Assembly: GCF_947259555.1 (NCBI RefSeq)
Contig: NZ_CAMYMD010000105.1
Location: 1-64,000 of the forward strand
Length of the DNA stretch: 64,000 bases
Direction: 5' to 3'
Source of the DNA: an uncultured Roseovarius sp.
GTDB taxonomy: Bacteria > Pseudomonadota > Alphaproteobacteria > Rhodobacterales > Rhodobacteraceae
Shown: piece by piece, positions 17,469 through 25,535 of the stretch
How positions within the stretch are numbered: the first letter of the stretch is position 1
Layout of the letters: every line of letters begins with the position of its first letter
The notes under the pieces: model-generated
What the model saw: the letters and a program-made list of their open reading frames with translations, nothing else
Databases searched by the model: none
What the model was told of the DNA's origin: nothing
Made by a program: the position numbers and the translations under genes

Positions 17469-18518
17469 ATGCGCGCAGCCCTCCTTTCCCGCTACAACAC
17501 CCCCACCGACATCACCGACGTGCCCGATCCGGCCTGCCCCCGCGACGGCGCGGTCGTCGCCGTGCACGCCTGCGGCGTCTGCCGCTCGGATCATCACGCG
17601 TGGAAAGGCACCGATCCGGACGTGGTTCTGCCGCACGTCATGGGCCACGAATTCGCCGGTGAAATCCTTGAAACCGGACCGGAATGCCACGCCTTCGCCG
17701 TGGGTGACCGGGTCACCGCCCCCTTCATCCTCGGCTGCGGCACCTGCCCCGATTGCCGGGGCGGAGAGCCCACAATCTGCGACCACCAGCAGGTAATCGG
17801 CTTCAGCCAATGGGGCGCCTTCGCCGAGCGCGTCGCCATCCCGCGCGCCGATTTCAACCTCGTCCGCCTGCCCGAGGCGATGGACTATGCCGCCGCCGCA
17901 GGCATGGGCTGCCGCGTCACCACCTCGTTCCGCGCCGTGGTGGACCGGGCGAAAACCCAACCGGGTGAATGGCTTAGCGTGCATGGCTGCGGCGGCGTCG
18001 GCCTCTCGGCGATCATGATCGGCGCCGCCATCGGCGCGCAGGTTCTGGCCGTCGATGTCAATCCCGAGGCGCTGACCCTCGCCCGCAGCCTCGGGGCCAA
18101 CGCCACCCTCAACGCGAGCGACGTGCCGGACGTGGGCACCGCCGTGCGCGACATGACGCAGGGCGGCGCGCATGTCTCGCTCGACGCGCTCGGGATCACG
18201 GCGACCTTCCACAACTCCCTGAAAAGCCTGCGAAAGATGGGGCGTCACGTGCAGATCGGCATGCCACTCGGGCCACATGCCACGCCCGACCTGCCGCTGC
18301 TCGATCTGGTCTATTCACGGCAGATCACCCTGCACGGCACACGCGGCATCGGCGCCGACCGCTTCGCCGCCCTCTTCGACATGATCGCCGCCGGGCGGCT
18401 TGACCCCGCGCGTCTCGTGACCCACCGCATCGGGCTCTCGGGTCTCAACACGGCGCTTGCCGCGATGGATGGCTATACCGGCGCGGGTGTCACGGTGGTC
18501 GACGACATGACCGGCTAA
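17469..18518 (+). CDS. zinc-dependent alcohol dehydrogenase family protein
   Basis: A 349-residue medium-chain dehydrogenase. Catalytic zinc ligands are seen in GVCRSDHH (Cys38) and GHEFAG (His60, Glu61). The structural zinc lobe has Cys90, Cys93, Cys96 and Cys104 in CGTCPDCRGGEPTIC. The NAD(P)-binding motif is CGGVGLSAI. It is 109 nt after mtkB with a hairpin between, so it may have its own transcript. The substrate is unknown; the placement after C1/C2 genes is suggestive but not decisive. Confidence 0.85.
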   Translation: MRAALLSRYNTPTDITDVPDPACPRDGAVVAVHACGVCRSDHHAWKGTDPDVVLPHVMGHEFAGEILETGPECHAFAVGDRVTAPFILGCGTCPDCRGGEPTICDHQQVIGFSQWGAFAERVAIPRADFNLVRLPEAMDYAAAAGMGCRVTTSFRAVVDRAKTQPGEWLSVHGCGGVGLSAIMIGAAIGAQVLAVDVNPEALTLARSLGANATLNASDVPDVGTAVRDMTQGGAHVSLDALGITATFHNSLKSLRKMGRHVQIGMPLGPHATPDLPLLDLVYSRQITLHGTRGIGADRFAALFDMIAAGRLDPARLVTHRIGLSGLNTALAAMDGYTGAGVTVVDDMTG

Positions 18519-18555
18519 AACGCCTTATCTAAGCCATGTCTCAGCCACGCTCATG

Positions 18556-18598
18556 CCCCTGAACCTTGCTTTTATGATCGGATCAACCAAGGCAGGGG
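18556..18598. other. structured leader or hairpin upstream of the 35-codon ORF
   Basis: CCCCTG-AA-CCTTG (18556-18568) can pair with CAAGG-CAGGGG (18588-18598), giving an 11-bp stem with a 2-nt bulge and a 19-nt AT-rich loop. It lies after the alcohol dehydrogenase stop and about 40 nt before the small ORF. It could be the end of the dehydrogenase transcript or a 5' structure of the small gene. Confidence 0.35.
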
Positions 18599-18640
18599 CC
18601 GGTCCCGCCGGTGGCCCTGTCCCATAAAAGGAGCAGGCAA

Positions 18641-18748
18641 ATGCCACAGGCAACACCCCCCAAGAGCGATCCGAAAGGCGGCGCCAAACCGCCCAGACCA
18701 CCCCGCAAGGAACCCAAGCCGATCTTTCGCGACTTCGCCAGCATATGA
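18641..18748 (+). CDS. putative 35-residue basic, proline-rich small protein
   Basis: An ORF of 35 codons starting MPQATPPKSDPKGG and ending IFRDFASI. It is preceded by AAAAGGAGC, a strong ribosome-binding site 7-8 nt before the ATG, and followed within 10 nt by a strong terminator hairpin. About a third of the residues are Pro and a quarter are Lys or Arg. The combination of ribosome-binding site, ORF and terminator makes it likely to be a real small gene. Function is unknown; an sRNA that happens to contain this ORF is the alternative. Confidence 0.6.
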   Translation: MPQATPPKSDPKGGAKPPRPPRKEPKPIFRDFASI

Positions 18749-18754
18749 CCAAGA

Positions 18755-18788
18755 AAAAGGCCGCGCACCCAGAGGGTCGCGGCCTTTT
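18755..18788. terminator. strong bidirectional rho-independent terminator
   Basis: AAAAGGCCGCG (18755-18765) pairs with CGCGGCCTTTT (18778-18788); inside, ACCC (18767-18770) pairs with GGGT (18774-18777) around AGA, leaving one bulged C. T-rich tracts follow on both strands. It serves the 35-codon ORF on the plus strand and ndk on the minus strand. Confidence 0.85.
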
Positions 18789-18807
18789 CTTTTGACTTCG
18801 ACAGGGC

Positions 18808-19230
18808 TTAGCCGACCAGTTCGAGCCCCGAGAAATAATAGGCGATCTCGGCTGCCGCCGTCTCGGGCGCGTCCGAGCCGTGGACCGAGTTCTCACCGAC
18901 CGATTCCGCAAATTCCGCGCGGATCGTGCCCGCTGCCGCGTCGGCGGGGTTGGTCGCGCCCATCACTTCACGGTTCTTGGCAATCGCATTCTCGCCTTCG
19001 AGCACCTGCACCACGACCGGGCCCGACGCCATAAAGTCACACAGCTCGCCATAGAACGGGCGTTCCTTGTGCACTTCGTAAAAGACACCCGCCTGCGCCG
19101 GGGTCAGCTGGATGCGCTTTTGCGCGATGATCCGCAGACCCGCGTCCTCGAACTTGGCATTGATCTTGCCGGTCAGGTTGCGCTTGGTCGCGTCGGGTTT
19201 GATGATGCTCAGCGTGCGTTCAACAGCCAT
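18808..19230 (-). CDS. ndk: nucleoside diphosphate kinase
   Basis: A 140-residue enzyme that transfers gamma-phosphate from ATP to other nucleoside diphosphates through a phosphohistidine. The active-site motif NSVHGSD (His117) and the N-terminal [10 protein letters not shown] are intact, and length is standard. A GAGGCTGAA stretch precedes the ATG. It is a single-gene unit ended by the terminator at 18755-18788. Confidence 0.96.
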   Translation of the reverse strand: MAVERTLSIIKPDATKRNLTGKINAKFEDAGLRIIAQKRIQLTPAQAGVFYEVHKERPFYGELCDFMASGPVVVQVLEGENAIAKNREVMGATNPADAAAGTIRAEFAESVGENSVHGSDAPETAAAEIAYYFSGLELVG

Positions 19231-19365
19231 TTCAGCCTCTTTTCAGTTAAAATCACCGGCCCGGCCCTGTGCCTGACCCTGTTTGATCGCGGCTCCGATA
19301 GCATGGGGGACGCACCTTGAAAAGCCGCGATTGACGCCGACGCGCGGTTGCGGCATGCGGGGGCC

Positions 19366-21213
19366 ATGTTGCGCATTGATGATATCACCTACGCGGTCGC
19401 GGGCCGCACCCTGATCGAGCACGCCTCGGCCACCATCCCCGAGGGCCACAAGGTGGGCATCGTGGGGCGTAATGGCACCGGCAAGACCACCCTCTTTCGC
19501 CTCATCCGGGGCGAGTTGGCGCTCGAGACCGGCAGCATCAGCCTGCCGCCCCGCGCCCGCATCGGCGGCGTCGCCCAAGAGGTGCCGGGCAACGAGGTAT
19601 CCTTGCTGCAAACCGTGTTGAACTATGACACGGAACGCACCGAGCTCATGGCAGAATCCGACCGCTCCGATGACGGCGCGCGGATCGCCGAGATCCAGAC
19701 CCGCCTTGCCGATATCGACGCGTGGTCAGCCGAGGCGCGCGCCGCCAGCATCCTCAAGGGGCTGGGCTTTGACGACGCCGAACAGCTGATGCCCTGCTCG
19801 GCCTTCTCGGGCGGCTGGCGGATGCGCGTGGCGCTGGCCGGCGTGCTCTTTTCACAGCCCGACCTGCTGCTGCTTGACGAGCCGACCAACTATCTCGACC
19901 TCGAAGGCGCGCTCTGGCTCGAATCCTATCTCGCGCGCTATCCGCATACCGTGCTGATCGTCAGCCATGATCGCGGGCTGCTCAACCGCGCGGTGGGTGC
20001 GATCCTGCATCTCGAAGACAAGAAGCTCACGCTCTATCAAGGCCCTTACGATCGGTTTGCCCAAACCCGCGCCGCCCGCCTGGCCGCGGCGGAATCCGAG
20101 GCCAAGAAGCAGGATCAGCGCCGCGCGCATCTGCAATCCTATGTCGACCGCTTCCGCTACAAGGCCGACAAGGCCAAGCAGGCGCAATCGCGGATCAAGG
20201 CCCTGTCCAAGATGCAGCCGATCACCCGCCCGCAAGAGGCGGCGCTGCGCCGGTTCAGCTTTCCCGCGCCCGAAGAGCTGTCCCCCCCGATTCTGCGGAT
20301 CGAGAGCGGCTCGGTCGGTTACGATGGCGTGCCGGTGCTTCAGCGCCTCAACCTGCGGATAGATCAGGACGACCGGATCGCGCTCCTTGGGCGGAACGGT
20401 GAGGGAAAATCTACCCTGTCCAAGCTCTTGTCGGATAAACTTCAACTGATAGACGGGCAGATTCACAAGGCCTCCAAGCTGCGCGTCGGCTATTTCGCGC
20501 AGCATCAGGTGGACGAGTTGCATCTCGACGAAACCCCGATCGACCATATCCGCCGCCTGCGCCCCACCGAGACACCGGCCAAGCTGCGCGCGCGGCTTGG
20601 CGGCTTTGGCATCGGGGCCGAGCAGGCCGACACACGGGTCGGGCAGCTCTCGGGCGGGCAAAAGGCGCGGCTCAGCCTGATGCTCGCCACGATCGACGCG
20701 CCGCACATGCTGATTCTCGACGAGCCCACCAACCACCTCGACATCGAGAGCCGCGAGGGCCTTGTCGAGGCGCTCACCGCCTATTCCGGCGCGATCATCC
20801 TGGTCAGCCACGACATGCACCTGCTCAGCCTCGTGGCGGATCGGTTGTGGCTGGTGAACAAGGGCGAGGTGCGCCCTTATGAGGGCGATCTCGAAAGCTA
20901 CCGGGCGATGCTGCTCTCGGGCACGGATGCGGACAAACCCGCGCCCAAGCCCAAGGAAAGCAAACCCAAACGCCCCTCGCGCGACGCCGTCCTGCGGCTC
21001 CGGCAAGAAGTGAAGAAATGTGAACAGCGTATTGAAAAACTGACGGAAATGGAGGGCAAGGTCGCCAAGAAACTGGCAGACCCGGACATTTATGACGACG
21101 TGCACGGCGTGACCCAATGGCAAAAGAAATACGCCGAGATCGAAGATGGTCTGGCCCTCGCCGAACGCCTCTGGGTTGAGGCGCAGGAAAAGCTAGACGC
21201 AGCGGAACGCTAG
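19366..21213 (+). CDS. ABC-F family ATPase
   Basis: A 615-residue soluble protein with two ABC domains and no TM segments, typical of the ABC-F group that acts on ribosomes. Walker A motifs are GRNGTGKTT in the first half and GRNGEGKST in the second. The signatures FSGGWRMRVALA and LSGGQKARLSL, and Walker B LLLDEPTNYLD and LILDEPTNHLD are intact. Between the domains is a charged linker, and the C-terminus has a coiled-coil region (RQEVKKCEQRIEKLTEMEG). Start at 19366 gives MLRIDDITYAV; six upstream codons are not family-like. It resembles the YheS/Uup branch; the exact subgroup is uncertain. Confidence 0.9.
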   Translation: MLRIDDITYAVAGRTLIEHASATIPEGHKVGIVGRNGTGKTTLFRLIRGELALETGSISLPPRARIGGVAQEVPGNEVSLLQTVLNYDTERTELMAESDRSDDGARIAEIQTRLADIDAWSAEARAASILKGLGFDDAEQLMPCSAFSGGWRMRVALAGVLFSQPDLLLLDEPTNYLDLEGALWLESYLARYPHTVLIVSHDRGLLNRAVGAILHLEDKKLTLYQGPYDRFAQTRAARLAAAESEAKKQDQRRAHLQSYVDRFRYKADKAKQAQSRIKALSKMQPITRPQEAALRRFSFPAPEELSPPILRIESGSVGYDGVPVLQRLNLRIDQDDRIALLGRNGEGKSTLSKLLSDKLQLIDGQIHKASKLRVGYFAQHQVDELHLDETPIDHIRRLRPTETPAKLRARLGGFGIGAEQADTRVGQLSGGQKARLSLMLATIDAPHMLILDEPTNHLDIESREGLVEALTAYSGAIILVSHDMHLLSLVADRLWLVNKGEVRPYEGDLESYRAMLLSGTDADKPAPKPKESKPKRPSRDAVLRLRQEVKKCEQRIEKLTEMEGKVAKKLADPDIYDDVHGVTQWQKKYAEIEDGLALAERLWVEAQEKLDAAER

Positions 21214-21288
21214 GATCAGCCCAGTCTCGGGCGCAGGTTGGATTTAAAACACCTGGCTCGGCTGCCGGACCTTTATCTCAGGCCGGGA

Positions 21289-21528
21289 TCAATCTTCTTT
21301 GGGCGACGTCTGGATCCTGAAGATCACCCAGAAGAAAACACCGGCAATCAGGCCCAAAACGCCCCATGTGGCCCCGTTGGCAATGGCAAAGCGAACGGTG
21401 TCTCCGAATGTCACACCATCCGCGAAAAGGTTGATCAGGATATAGATCAATGGAGCGGCAAAAAGGCCAAAGCCCGCACCACCAGCGGCCCCGAAAAGCG
21501 CCCAAGTCACATAAGAATTCGTTTTCAT
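21289..21528 (-). CDS. small two-TM membrane protein, unknown
   Basis: A 79-residue protein with two hydrophobic segments, about residues 8-34 (Gly/Ala-rich) and 49-70, a short soluble loop and a charged tail (QTSPKED). I do not recognise a family. It stands alone between the ABC-F gene and the next membrane-protein gene, both strands considered. Membrane location is the only supportable statement. Confidence 0.55.
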   Translation of the reverse strand: MKTNSYVTWALFGAAGGAGFGLFAAPLIYILINLFADGVTFGDTVRFAIANGATWGVLGLIAGVFFWVIFRIQTSPKED

Positions 21529-21714
21529 GATCCTGTCCTGCCTTTTTGTTTCAAGTCTCTTGTCACCCGGCTTTGTGCGCCATCGCCAGCGTCAGTGCGG
21601 CACCCGACTGCCATCGCGCGCGCCGCCGATATATGCAGCGGGCGTCGGGCTGCTTGATCCGTCACTCGACCACATAGCGACCATCGAACCAAAGTCAGCC
21701 AAGCGCGGAAATTA

Positions 21715-22092
21715 TTATCGCCTGTCTGACCGTATCGCACGCCATTGCAGCACGCCGAGCGTCCCGACCCCCGCCGCCACGACAAGCGCCGCGACCTGCC
21801 CCACCGCTGTCGTGACCCAAAGGCCGAGCGCCACAAGGACAAGCGTCGCCACCAACCAGAGAAAATCCCCCATGCAGAAGAACAGAACCTCATGCCGCCG
21901 TGGCACGCGGCCATTGTGCTGGCTGGCCCACAGCAGCGCAGCGTTGAGCAGCAGAGTGACACCAAGGAATGCAACCACCGTCACGGGCGGTGCCCCGAGA
22001 AACGCGGCGAGTCCCACAGGTTGCAGCAGAAATATCGCGCCAAAGACGAAACAGGACAGCGCATTGAGGCGCAAAGTGGTTGCGAGGGGCAT
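21715..22092 (-). CDS. four-TM membrane protein, probably MarR-controlled
   Basis: A 125-residue hydrophobic protein with four predicted TM helices (about 7-27, 35-56, 70-90 and 96-115) and short basic loops, ending RAIRSDRR. I do not recognise a characterised family. It starts 15 nt from the first of two 19-bp palindromes and is divergent from a MarR gene, so it is a probable target of that repressor. Such pairs often concern export of, or resistance to, small molecules, but nothing in the protein proves it. Confidence 0.65.
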   Translation of the reverse strand: MPLATTLRLNALSCFVFGAIFLLQPVGLAAFLGAPPVTVVAFLGVTLLLNAALLWASQHNGRVPRRHEVLFFCMGDFLWLVATLVLVALGLWVTTAVGQVAALVVAAGVGTLGVLQWRAIRSDRR

Positions 22093-22107
22093 AAGGGATC
22101 TCCATAA

Positions 22108-22126
22108 TTGTCAACTTGGGTGACAA
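22108..22126. promoter_or_regulatory. MarR-type operator 1
   Basis: TTGTCAACTTGGGTGACAA, a 19-bp imperfect palindrome with half-sites TTGTCA and TGACAA, located 15 nt before the four-TM gene start in the divergent interval. The same half-sites and spacing occur at 22146-22164. Confidence 0.7.
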
Positions 22127-22145
22127 GATACCATCCGCTCAAATG

Positions 22146-22164
22146 TTGTCAACAAAGGTGACAA
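22146..22164. promoter_or_regulatory. MarR-type operator 2
   Basis: TTGTCAACAAAGGTGACAA, a second 19-bp palindrome 38 nt downstream of the first. It ends 4 nt before the marR start codon and contains the AAAGGTG that would serve as ribosome-binding site, so a bound repressor would block marR expression directly. Confidence 0.7.
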
Positions 22165-22168
22165 TGCA

Positions 22169-22588
22169 ATGCAGCACAGTCTCACGCTCGACCTCTTTCA
22201 TGCCGCGCGCGGCTATCAGGATCGGGTGACGCGGCATCTCGCCCATGCCTTGCGCACCGGCCACGGCATCACGCTCAGCCCCGCGCAGCTGAGCTTTCTG
22301 TCGATACTGATCTGCGGCGAGAATACCGCTTCGGGCGTGGCGCGGCGCGCCGGTGTCAGCCGTCAGGCGGCGCAGCGGCAGGCGACGGCGCTGGCGCAAG
22401 AGGGATATCTCGCCTTGGCCCAGGATCCTGCAAAGCGCAATCAGAGCCTGATCACCTTCACCACTGCGGGCGAAACCCTGATGGCGCTCTGCCGCGAGAT
22501 CCTCGCCGGCTGGGATGCCGATCTGATGCCCGAGGCAGAGACGCTGCGCCGCGCCGCACTGATCATGAACCATGCCCTGCCCGAATGA
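22169..22588 (+). CDS. MarR-family transcriptional regulator
   Basis: A 139-residue winged-helix repressor. The DNA-recognition part is visible as NTASGVARRAGVSRQAAQRQ, followed by a wing region (LAQDPAKRNQSLITFTTAGETL). The preceding helices fit the MarR dimer interface. Two near-identical palindromes in front of it suggest autoregulation together with control of the divergent four-TM gene. The inducing ligand is unknown. Confidence 0.85.
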   Translation: MQHSLTLDLFHAARGYQDRVTRHLAHALRTGHGITLSPAQLSFLSILICGENTASGVARRAGVSRQAAQRQATALAQEGYLALAQDPAKRNQSLITFTTAGETLMALCREILAGWDADLMPEAETLRRAALIMNHALPE

Positions 22589-22652
22589 AATCACCCTTGG
22601 CATTGTCACCTGAACATGGCGCCCCGCGCAAAACCGCGATAGGCTGCCCCCC

Positions 22653-23279
22653 ATGGACACCGCATTTCTGATCACCGCATTCGTCACGCTTTTCGTGATC
22701 ATCGACCCGATAGGCATGACGCCGCTTTTCGTGGCGCTGACACAAGGCATGGGCCATGCGCGCCGCCGCGCCATCGCGATCCGCGCTTGTGTGACCTCGG
22801 CGCTGTTGCTGATCGTCTTTACCGCCTTCGGCGAGGCGGTGCTGGGCTTCATCGGCATTTCCATGCCCGCCTTTCGCATCGCCGGCGGGATGCTCTTGTT
22901 CCTGACCGCACTCGACATGCTGTTCGAGCGGCGCGGCCAACGGCGCAAAGGGCAGGCCGACGCCGCCGAAGAGGATGAGGGCGACGATCCGTCGATCTTT
23001 CCACTGGCCATCCCGCTCATCGCCGGGCCCGGCTCCATCGCCTCGGTGATCCTGCTGGCGGGGCAGAGGCCGGGGGCCGAGGGGCTGGCCATGGTGATCG
23101 GGGTGATGCTGTCGGTGGTGGCGCTGGTCTTCGCGATGTTCCTGATGGGCAGCCTGCTGGAGCGCGCGCTTGGAAAGGTCGGGATCAACGTGGTCACGCG
23201 CCTTCTGGGCATGCTTCTGGCGGCCCTCGCGGTGCAATTCGTGCTCGACGGGTTGCGCGGCTTTGGTTTCGCAGGCTGA
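22653..23279 (+). CDS. MarC/UPF0056 family integral membrane protein
   Basis: A 208-residue membrane protein with six predicted TM helices. The family start is clear: a first helix with FVTLFVIIDPIGMTPLFVALT, then MRRAIAIR-type RRRAIAIRACV, GISMPAFRIAGGMLLFLTALDML and FPLAIPLIAGPGSIASVIL. MarC proteins are of uncertain function; the name comes from an old link to multiple antibiotic resistance in E. coli. It ends 17 nt before the aspartic protease gene, so the two are probably co-transcribed. Confidence 0.9.
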   Translation: MDTAFLITAFVTLFVIIDPIGMTPLFVALTQGMGHARRRAIAIRACVTSALLLIVFTAFGEAVLGFIGISMPAFRIAGGMLLFLTALDMLFERRGQRRKGQADAAEEDEGDDPSIFPLAIPLIAGPGSIASVILLAGQRPGAEGLAMVIGVMLSVVALVFAMFLMGSLLERALGKVGINVVTRLLGMLLAALAVQFVLDGLRGFGFAG

Positions 23280-23296
23280 GCGCCTATATCGGACCC

Positions 23297-23875
23297 ATGC
23301 AACAGTTCGACTTCGCACATCTCACCTATCTGGTCATCCTCGGCTCGGCCATCCTGCTGTGGTTCGTGGTGCAAAACCGCGAGTCCATCGGCAAGCTGAT
23401 GCAGCAGGCGCTTGTCTGGGTGCTGATCTTCGTGGGCGGCATCGCCGTGGTCGGCCTCTGGGACGATATCCGCCAGACCGTGCGCCCGATGCAGAGCGTC
23501 GTCTCGGAGAACCAGATCGAACTGCCCCGCGCCCCGGACGGGCATTATTACATGACCGCAGAGGTCAACGGCGTGCCGCTCCGCTTTGTCGTCGACACCG
23601 GAGCCAGCCAGGTCGTGCTCAGCCAGAGCGATGCGAGGAGCGTCGGCATCGACACCGAGGAGCTGGCCTATCTGGGCCGCGCCTTTACCGCCAATGGCGA
23701 GGTGCGCACCGCCACCATCGAGCTTGAAACCGTCGAGATCGGCCCGGTCCGTCACGAGGATGTGCGCGCGGTCGTGAACCGCGGCGAAATGAACGGCTCG
23801 CTTCTCGGGATGAGCTATCTGCAACGGTTCTCCAGCATCGAGATCACCGGCGGCAAACTGGTGCTGACGCGCTAG
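23297..23875 (+). CDS. membrane-anchored clan AA aspartic protease (TIGR02281 type)
   Basis: A 192-residue protein with two N-terminal hydrophobic segments (residues 8-25 and 38-55) and a periplasmic retropepsin-like domain. The catalytic motif is FVVDTGASQVVLS (Asp100), and the second half has GSLLGMSYLQRFSSIEI. As in retroviral proteases, one Asp per chain means it must work as a dimer. Substrates in bacteria of this group are unknown. It follows marC closely. Confidence 0.88.
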   Translation: MQQFDFAHLTYLVILGSAILLWFVVQNRESIGKLMQQALVWVLIFVGGIAVVGLWDDIRQTVRPMQSVVSENQIELPRAPDGHYYMTAEVNGVPLRFVVDTGASQVVLSQSDARSVGIDTEELAYLGRAFTANGEVRTATIELETVEIGPVRHEDVRAVVNRGEMNGSLLGMSYLQRFSSIEITGGKLVLTR

Positions 23876-23907
23876 ACACATATCCGGTACCGGCGCATAT
23901 GCGTTGA

Positions 23908-23922
23908 GAACATTTAGCGAAC
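23908..23922. promoter_or_regulatory. LexA box, alphaproteobacterial type
   Basis: GAAC-N7-GAAC (read on the other strand GTTC-N7-GTTC), the direct-repeat LexA-binding motif of alphaproteobacteria. It lies 17 nt ahead of the imuA ATG, the normal place for an SOS operator. Identity of the motif is seen directly; binding is inferred. Confidence 0.75.
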
Positions 23923-23938
23923 ACGCTATACAGAGGTC

Positions 23939-24547
23939 ATGAACACACCGCTCCTGACCCGCCAGCCGCATCGCCCCCGCCCCGCCCTGCGCCTGTTCGA
24001 CAGGCTTGATCTGACATTGGCGCGGCTGCACGAGGGGTGCGGTCCCGCGCGCCACAGCTTTGCCATGCTGCTGGCCGGGGCCATGCGCGGCCCGGTGCTC
24101 TGGATCGCGCCCGCATGGCTGCCCGACCGGCTCAACCCCGACGGCATGCGCGCCCTCACCGGCCCCGAAAACGGCCCCGAGCGGTTTCTCTTCGCCGCCC
24201 CCCGGCGCCGCGAGGATCTGCTCTGGTGCATGGAAGAGGCGCTGCGCAGCGGCGCCACCCCGCTCGTCGTCGCCGATCTGCCGGGCCCGCCGGGCCTCAC
24301 CCCCGTGCGCCGCCTGCATCTCGCCGCCGAAGAAGGTGCGACGCGCGGCCACTATCGCCCCCTCGGCCTGATCCTGACACCGGGCGAGGGCGGCGCGCCG
24401 GGGGTCGAGAGCCGCTGGCACATGGCCCCCGCGCATGACCTCGACACCGACCGCTGGCATCTCGAACGCCGCCGCGCCCGCGATGCCCCGCCCGCCGCAT
24501 GGCACCTGAGCGGACACCCCGGCGCATGGGCGCTCAAGCAAACGTGA
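23939..24547 (+). CDS. imuA: ImuA-like SOS mutagenesis protein (orphan)
   Basis: A 202-residue protein of the ImuA/RecA-like group. Characteristic stretches are GPARHSFAMLLAGAM, PVLWIAPAWLPDRLNPDGM, EDLLWCMEEALRSGATPLVV and TPVRRLHLAAEEG, then PLGLILTPGEGGAPGVESRW. In most proteobacteria imuA is followed by imuB and dnaE2, the SOS-induced mutagenic polymerase set. Here the next gene is a YceI-family protein, so imuA is separated from them. A LexA box sits immediately upstream. The P-loop of RecA is not conserved. Confidence 0.8.
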   Translation: MNTPLLTRQPHRPRPALRLFDRLDLTLARLHEGCGPARHSFAMLLAGAMRGPVLWIAPAWLPDRLNPDGMRALTGPENGPERFLFAAPRRREDLLWCMEEALRSGATPLVVADLPGPPGLTPVRRLHLAAEEGATRGHYRPLGLILTPGEGGAPGVESRWHMAPAHDLDTDRWHLERRRARDAPPAAWHLSGHPGAWALKQT

Positions 24548-24582
24548 CATCCGCCCCCCGCCCCCACGCGTATACCAAGGGC

Positions 24583-25140
24583 ATGTTCCGAACGCTCGCC
24601 CTCGCCCTTTGCCTGATCACCACGCAGACCGCCGCCGCGCCCGAGGCCTACCGGCTCGACACCACCCGCTCCTCGGTGGGCTTCACCTACCGGCTCGGGC
24701 AGGCCGAGACGGCCGGCACCATGCCGGTGCGCGCGGCCGAGATATCGGTCGACCTCGCCAACCTCCCCGCCAGCCGCGTCACCGTCACGCTCGACGCGCG
24801 CGCGGCCCGCGCGGGCGTGTTCTTCGCGACCGAGGCGATGCGCGGGCCCCAGGTGCTCGACACCGCGCGCCATCCATTGATCACCTTCCGCTCCACCCGC
24901 ATCACCGGCACCCTGCAGGCGGCGACGGTCGAGGGCCAACTCACCCTGCGCGGCGTGACCCGCCCGGTGACGCTGACCGCCGGCCTCTACCGCCAACGCG
25001 GCACCGAGCCCCGCGACCTCGACCACCTCACCGTGCTGCTGACCGGGCAAATCAACCGCCACACCTTCGGCGCCTCCGGCTTTGCCGACCTCGTCGGGCC
25101 GCTGATCGACCTGCGGATCGTGGCGCGGATTGAGAGGTAG
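24583..25140 (+). CDS. YceI-family lipid-binding-like periplasmic protein
   Basis: A 185-residue exported protein. The signal peptide is MFRTLALALCLITTQTAAA, and the rest forms the eight-stranded YceI barrel: YRLDTTRSSVGFTYRL, then GVFFATEAMRGPQVLDT, ITFRSTRITG and GQLTLRGVTRPVTL. The family binds isoprenoid-like lipids in some members. The ATG at 24583 is selected for the signal peptide; an earlier start would overlap imuA and remove it. Confidence 0.85.
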   Translation: MFRTLALALCLITTQTAAAPEAYRLDTTRSSVGFTYRLGQAETAGTMPVRAAEISVDLANLPASRVTVTLDARAARAGVFFATEAMRGPQVLDTARHPLITFRSTRITGTLQAATVEGQLTLRGVTRPVTLTAGLYRQRGTEPRDLDHLTVLLTGQINRHTFGASGFADLVGPLIDLRIVARIER

Positions 25141-25535
25141 CGAGGACAAGAGCGTATGTTTTTTCGAAGAGTGACCGCTGTCAGCCCGAAGCGGACCTGG
25201 TCAATCGCTCGCTTTGTTTGCGCAGCGCCCGCAGATTGGCCGGAGAGCCGCCATTCGCTACATTCCGCGTGAATGTCTCGAATTCACAAAATCGCCCAGT
25301 CAAATGGATTTGTTTAGCTGGGCTTTACCGACAACTTGCTTACTGATATCAGCCATAGATAGCAGCGATCAAAATTGTGCGTAACGGCCTGGGCCATTTA
25401 GATCTGGCATTTTCCCGATAGCCATCGAAAGCTTTAATGCAGTTATTTGGATGGAATTGAAGATTTGTCGTTGGCTGATTGCGATTTTTAGCCTGTACAC
25501 ATGGGACTTTCAGTTTCTGGTTTTGGAGATCGAGC
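25141..25535. other. non-coding left edge of an AT-rich island
   Basis: About 395 nt with no credible gene. The first half has composition like its neighbours; from about 25280 the sequence becomes markedly AT-rich, matching the following gene. No integrase, tRNA or clear terminal repeat is visible. A GGAG site at 25525-25528 belongs to the next gene. Confidence 0.5.

Noticed and set aside
22139..24550. Very long open frame on the minus strand opposite marR, marC, the protease and imuA
   Set aside because: It runs antisense to five well-supported genes, has no recognisable domain and is a result of GC-rich codon bias.
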